A stretch of 16,501 nt of DNA from CAZECE01 sp964510525. Lineage in GTDB: Bacteria; Pseudomonadota; Gammaproteobacteria; Pseudomonadales; JANQJO01. A program made the translations under genes and the position numbers. Positions 13,642 to 16,501 of the stretch are shown in pieces. The notes under the pieces were generated by a model that saw only the letters and a program-made list of their open reading frames with translations, did no database searches and was not told the origin of the DNA. Each line of letters opens with the position of its first letter. The stretch's first letter is position 1. The stretch lies in assembly GCA_964510525.1 (NCBI GenBank), contig CAZECE010000020.1:1-16501 (forward strand), given 5' to 3'.

Positions 13642-14703
13642 TTAGGCGATGCGTTCAAACAAATTTCCGGTTTGGTTTTCAAACGCTAGGTGTTGATCGT
13701 AATAGTTGACCACACTGAGTGAGCGCTTCAAGCGCTCAGTATAGGTTGGCACATTCCCAGGGCCATTGTAGCCACTGACAAACTGGGTCCAATGCTGGTT
13801 TTGGATCGCATCGATGAGATTGTTGTGCGCTACGAACTCAAAAAAGCCCATGATTTGAGCCTCACAGCTTTTTTGAAATGCCTCGACCATGCTATGAACG
13901 GAGTCATACGGTGTTACTTTCCAGTTAAAGCCCATTAATTGAGGTAACCCGTAACTGGTAGAAAGCAGAGCGGCTTCGGCGTCGATGGCGTATGCCTCTG
14001 TCAGTGACTGCCATTCGTTACTTTGTTTTTTATGCGCCGCGTTTACTTCATGGCCTGTATAACGTTTAAAAATATGAGGTTCAAAGCGAATGATCAGCAA
14101 CCCCGTTGCTGGATCGTACGCGCGTTTGGATTCCACTTGGAATACCGCAAGGCTGGTGATGACCGATAGATTAAAGGTCTTAGCGGCTTTAGCTATTCCG
14201 CCTCCATAGAGGTTCCATAATTTGACGATGCTTTGCTCATAAGGGTTAGTGCTGTCGGGTAAGAAAAATTGTGGTTCCGACGTGGGGTGCTCGGGTGAAT
14301 ACAACACAAATTCAGGGCCTAGGGTTTTTAGCGAGTGAATGGTGTTACCGGCAGCAGCCGTGTTTTCAATGGCTGGAATCAGTGTGCCTACGTTTGCATC
14401 GTAGTAGGTTTGCAGCGCTTTGAGGGTATTAGGGCCGAGTTTGCCATCAATGGGGTGAATGTCTTGCTGTTGTTGAAAGTGGCTGACGCAGTCAGAAAAC
14501 GCAAACCAATCAATCGCGGTTTCTTCAATGTGATCAATCATTAAGTTGCCATCGGCATCGTTTATGCTGAGGATGTTGTAACCTGCCCACTGAATGGGTA
14601 AATCCACCAGGTGCCAAAAGCGGCCAAGAGCGGTTTGGTTGTATTTCCATGGCGGATTAAACGCGTTGTGTTGAGTATGGTTGTGTTGAGTGTGATTGGG
14701 CAT
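13642..14703 (-). CDS. N-acetylmuramidase-domain (DUF3380-type) peptidoglycan hydrolase with PG-binding domain
   Basis: The 353-residue protein has a putative peptidoglycan-binding segment (72-100, with FQQQQ, DGKLGPNTLKAL) followed by a muramidase domain (about 155-340) of the DUF3380 type. Key marks are the FQVES segment with predicted catalytic Glu191, the IRFEPHIFKRYTG block (205-217), STSYGLPQLMGFN (248-260) and the FVSGYNGPGNVPTYTERL ending (308-325). It should cut the glycan strands of peptidoglycan. The N-terminus is polar and carries a duplicated HTQHN (4-8, 9-13), with no signal peptide or membrane anchor. Export would need a dedicated system, a phage-type holin or cell lysis. No immunity, holin or secretion gene is adjacent. 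ATG 14703 has AAGGA 9 nt upstream. It converges with the UbiJ-like gene. Confidence 0.85.
   Translation of the reverse strand: MPNHTQHNHTQHNAFNPPWKYNQTALGRFWHLVDLPIQWAGYNILSINDADGNLMIDHIEETAIDWFAFSDCVSHFQQQQDIHPIDGKLGPNTLKALQTYYDANVGTLIPAIENTAAAGNTIHSLKTLGPEFVLYSPEHPTSEPQFFLPDSTNPYEQSIVKLWNLYGGGIAKAAKTFNLSVITSLAVFQVESKRAYDPATGLLIIRFEPHIFKRYTGHEVNAAHKKQSNEWQSLTEAYAIDAEAALLSTSYGLPQLMGFNWKVTPYDSVHSMVEAFQKSCEAQIMGFFEFVAHNNLIDAIQNQHWTQFVSGYNGPGNVPTYTERLKRSLSVVNYYDQHLAFENQTGNLFERIA
14665..14694 (-). repeat. 15-bp tandem duplication encoding HTQHN twice
   Basis: The 15-bp units 14665-14679 and 14680-14694 differ at one base and lie in the muramidase gene. They duplicate five residues, HTQHN, at positions 4-8 and 9-13, giving a histidine-rich N-terminus. 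Confidence 0.85.
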
Positions 14704-14854
14704 TTAAAAGTATCCTTACGTCTCTTTAATTTCTCTTGAATCTTAGCATGCTTTGCATCCCGAACGCTTGCGTGGATTTTTTGAGCAGCATGGGCTAGTA
14801 TGCTCGCTGTTTTTCGTCTGATATGTTTGTTATTAAGTGTGTGTTGAAGGTGCT

Positions 14855-14872
14855 ATGCCCGTAAAACCATGA
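14855..14872 (+). promoter_or_regulatory. Five-codon mini-ORF overlapping the betT start
   Basis: ATG CCC GTA AAA CCA TGA encodes MPVKP and overlaps the betT ATG in an ATGA junction (14869-14872). The ribosome site GAAGG (14846-14850) is 4 nt before this mini-ORF but 18 nt before the betT ATG. The betT frame has a TGA at 14845-14847 and no other start between, so translation of betT probably depends on ribosomes that finish the mini-ORF. Confidence 0.45.
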
Positions 14873-16501
14873 ACAAAACCGTTTTTTTCACAGCTTCTGG
14901 CCTTATTGTTTTGGTAACAGCGATGGGGGCCATTTGGTCTGTGCAAGCCCAGGACCTTTTTAAACACGTGCAACACGGGCTGGTGTCCAATGTTGGGTGG
15001 TTTTATATAACCTTTGTCGCCTTTTCGTTGTTTTTTTCCGTATGGTTGATGTTCTCCCGATTCGGGGACATTAAATTAGGGCCGGATCATTCTTCTCCAG
15101 AGTATGGCAACTTTACTTGGATTGCGATGTTGTTTTCGGCGGGTATGGGCATTGGTTTGCTGTTTTTTGGGGTGAGTGAGCCGGTTATGCACTATTTATC
15201 GCCTCCCCATGTCAGCACGGATCACGCTGAAAATGCCCAAGAGGCGTTGAAGATTTCGTTTTTTCATTGGGGGCTGCATGCTTGGTCTATTTATGCAGTC
15301 TTTGCTGCCATGTTGGGGTACATGAGTTACCGTAAAGGGCTTCCTTTGTTGCCTCGCTCTTTGCTGTATCCGGTATTAAAAGAAAAAATTTATGCTTGGC
15401 CTGGCCATTTGGTCGATATATTTTCCATTTTGAGTACTTTGTTTGGTGTTGCGACGTCTTTGGGTTTTGGCTCCTCTCAAATCAACGCCGGTTTGAATCT
15501 ATTATTTGGATTGGAGCAATCAAAACAGATGGGCGTATTGATTATTCTGGTGATTACAGCACTGGCCACTTTTTCCGTGGTATCTGGGTTGGATAAAGGG
15601 CTGAAAAAACTCTCCCAAGTCAATGTTCTGCTTGCCATTTTGTTATTGATGATTTTATTGTTGTTGGGTAATACCAATCATTTAATGCAGGCTTATGTGC
15701 AGAATACTGGCGCGTATTTGTCGGACATCATTTATAAAAGTTTTAACCTGTACGCCTATGAAAAACGAGAAGAGTGGATCGGTGGTTGGACCCTGCTTTA
15801 TTGGGGGTGGTGGGTTTCTTGGGCGCCATTTGTGGGTTTGTTCATTGCGAGAATCTCGAAAGGGCGCACGTTAAGAGAATTCATCTCAGGCGTTTTAATT
15901 CTGCCTTCGGCGTTTACCTTCCTATGGTTCACGGTCTTTGGCAACAGTGCCTTGGATTTTATAAAAGAAGCCGGTGACCAATCGGCCTTTGCCGCTATGG
16001 TGATGCAAGATGTCTCTGTTGCGTTATTTCAATTTTTGACGTTTTTTCCGTTCAGTGAAGTGTTGTCGGTATTGGCTTTGATTTTGGTATTCACTTTTTT
16101 TATAAGTTCTTCTGACTCGGGTTCTTACGTTATTGATACCTTGGCCTCGGGTGGCGCTTTACACCCCCCTGTGTGGCAGCGCGTGTATTGGGCATTGCTC
16201 GAGGGGGCGGTGGCCATTGTGTTGATTTTGGTGGGCGGGTTAGAGGCGCTGCAAACCATGACGATCATTGCGGCTTTTCCGATGATGTGGATTATGGCGG
16301 TTGGAGTTGGGTGTTTTATCAAAATGCTGCGAGAAGATTATATCCTGACTGATACCGTGCAAAACCATAATAATACGGTGTTTTACGATCCTTCAGTTTC
16401 TTGGAAAGAGCGCATACGTTCCATTGTTCAGCATCCAACATTGTCAGGAGCGAAACAGTACCTTCGAAATACGGTGGCGCCTGGCTTAACAGAATTTTGT
16501 G
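14869..16501 (+). CDS. betT: BCCT-family choline/betaine transporter, BetT-like (cut by window edge)
   Basis: This inner-membrane transporter takes up choline, glycine betaine or a related solute, mainly for osmotic protection. The frame is open for 544 codons to the right edge. Family marks are SRFGDIKLGPDHSSPEYG (63-80), the glycine-rich SAGMGIGLLFFGVSEPVMHY (90-109), DKGLKKLSQVN, and the tryptophan box from W307 through WGWWVSWAPFVGLFIARISKGRT. The ISSSDSG segment and the post-membrane SWKERIRSIVQHP stretch correspond to E. coli BetT, which is about 677 residues, so some 120-130 residues of the cytoplasmic tail may be missing here. That long tail separates BetT-like from shorter BCCT members. 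The substrate cannot be fixed from sequence. Start: ATG 14869 is the only start in frame after an upstream TGA. No betI, betA or betB is seen in the window. Confidence 0.85.
   Translation, partial: MNKTVFFTASGLIVLVTAMGAIWSVQAQDLFKHVQHGLVSNVGWFYITFVAFSLFFSVWLMFSRFGDIKLGPDHSSPEYGNFTWIAMLFSAGMGIGLLFFGVSEPVMHYLSPPHVSTDHAENAQEALKISFFHWGLHAWSIYAVFAAMLGYMSYRKGLPLLPRSLLYPVLKEKIYAWPGHLVDIFSILSTLFGVATSLGFGSSQINAGLNLLFGLEQSKQMGVLIILVITALATFSVVSGLDKGLKKLSQVNVLLAILLLMILLLLGNTNHLMQAYVQNTGAYLSDIIYKSFNLYAYEKREEWIGGWTLLYWGWWVSWAPFVGLFIARISKGRTLREFISGVLILPSAFTFLWFTVFGNSALDFIKEAGDQSAFAAMVMQDVSVALFQFLTFFPFSEVLSVLALILVFTFFISSSDSGSYVIDTLASGGALHPPVWQRVYWALLEGAVAIVLILVGGLEALQTMTIIAAFPMMWIMAVGVGCFIKMLREDYILTDTVQNHNNTVFYDPSVSWKERIRSIVQHPTLSGAKQYLRNTVAPGLTEFC

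Noticed and set aside
15396..16322. Several 65-67 codon ORFs on both strands inside betT
   Set aside because: They are out-of-frame shadows of the BCCT coding sequence.

Overview
The window looks like chromosomal DNA of a marine or aquatic gammaproteobacterium, probably of the Oceanospirillales/Pseudomonadales type. The evidence is gene content: an NhaB Na+/H+ antiporter next to a FimL-like type IV pilus scaffold, a SohB protease, a Crp/Fnr regulator, a UbiJ-like protein and a BetT-type osmolyte transporter. From memory, nhaB and fimL also lie close together in Pseudomonas aeruginosa. Base composition is moderate and even. I see no tRNA, rRNA, CRISPR array, insertion sequence or prophage, so this is not an obvious genomic island. 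Species cannot be named from the sequence.

Layout, left to right. (1) 1-2598, minus strand: folE2 followed by a large membrane-anchored AsmA/YdbH-like protein that runs off the left edge; the 27-nt gap suggests one operon. (2) 2599-2944: a divergent control region with a good sigma-70-like promoter for folE2, a small inverted repeat against its -35 and a striking 30-bp near-palindrome. (3) 2945-4836, plus strand: a YbaB/EbfC-like small protein and a lipoprotein that joins a degenerate metallophosphatase-like domain to a four-haem cytochrome domain. (4) nhaB (minus) and fimL (plus) are divergent from 6348-6615. sohB follows fimL. (5) 9543-12618, minus strand: a DUF445 membrane protein, a diverged relative that starts 1 nt after its stop codon, and a Crp/Fnr-family regulator. 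(6) Divergent from these, a UbiJ-like SCP2 protein with an added coiled coil and two membrane segments. (7) A convergent peptidoglycan-cleaving muramidase without a signal peptide. (8) A BetT-like transporter that runs off the right edge, with a five-codon mini-ORF overlapping its start.

Much of the content concerns the envelope and salt or osmotic balance: NhaB exports Na+, BetT imports a compatible solute, and SohB, the DUF445 pair, the AsmA-like protein and the UbiJ-like protein are membrane-associated. A recurring theme is decayed catalytic or ligand-binding sites kept inside intact reading frames. The phosphatase domain has lost its metal ligands, all three Hpt-like segments of FimL lack the phospho-histidine, the Crp-like protein has replaced the Arg-Ser that binds cAMP, and the second DUF445-like protein has lost the family signature. 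The most novel-looking items are the pseudo-phosphatase/multihaem lipoprotein with its YbaB-like partner, and the DUF445/pseudo-DUF445 coupled pair.
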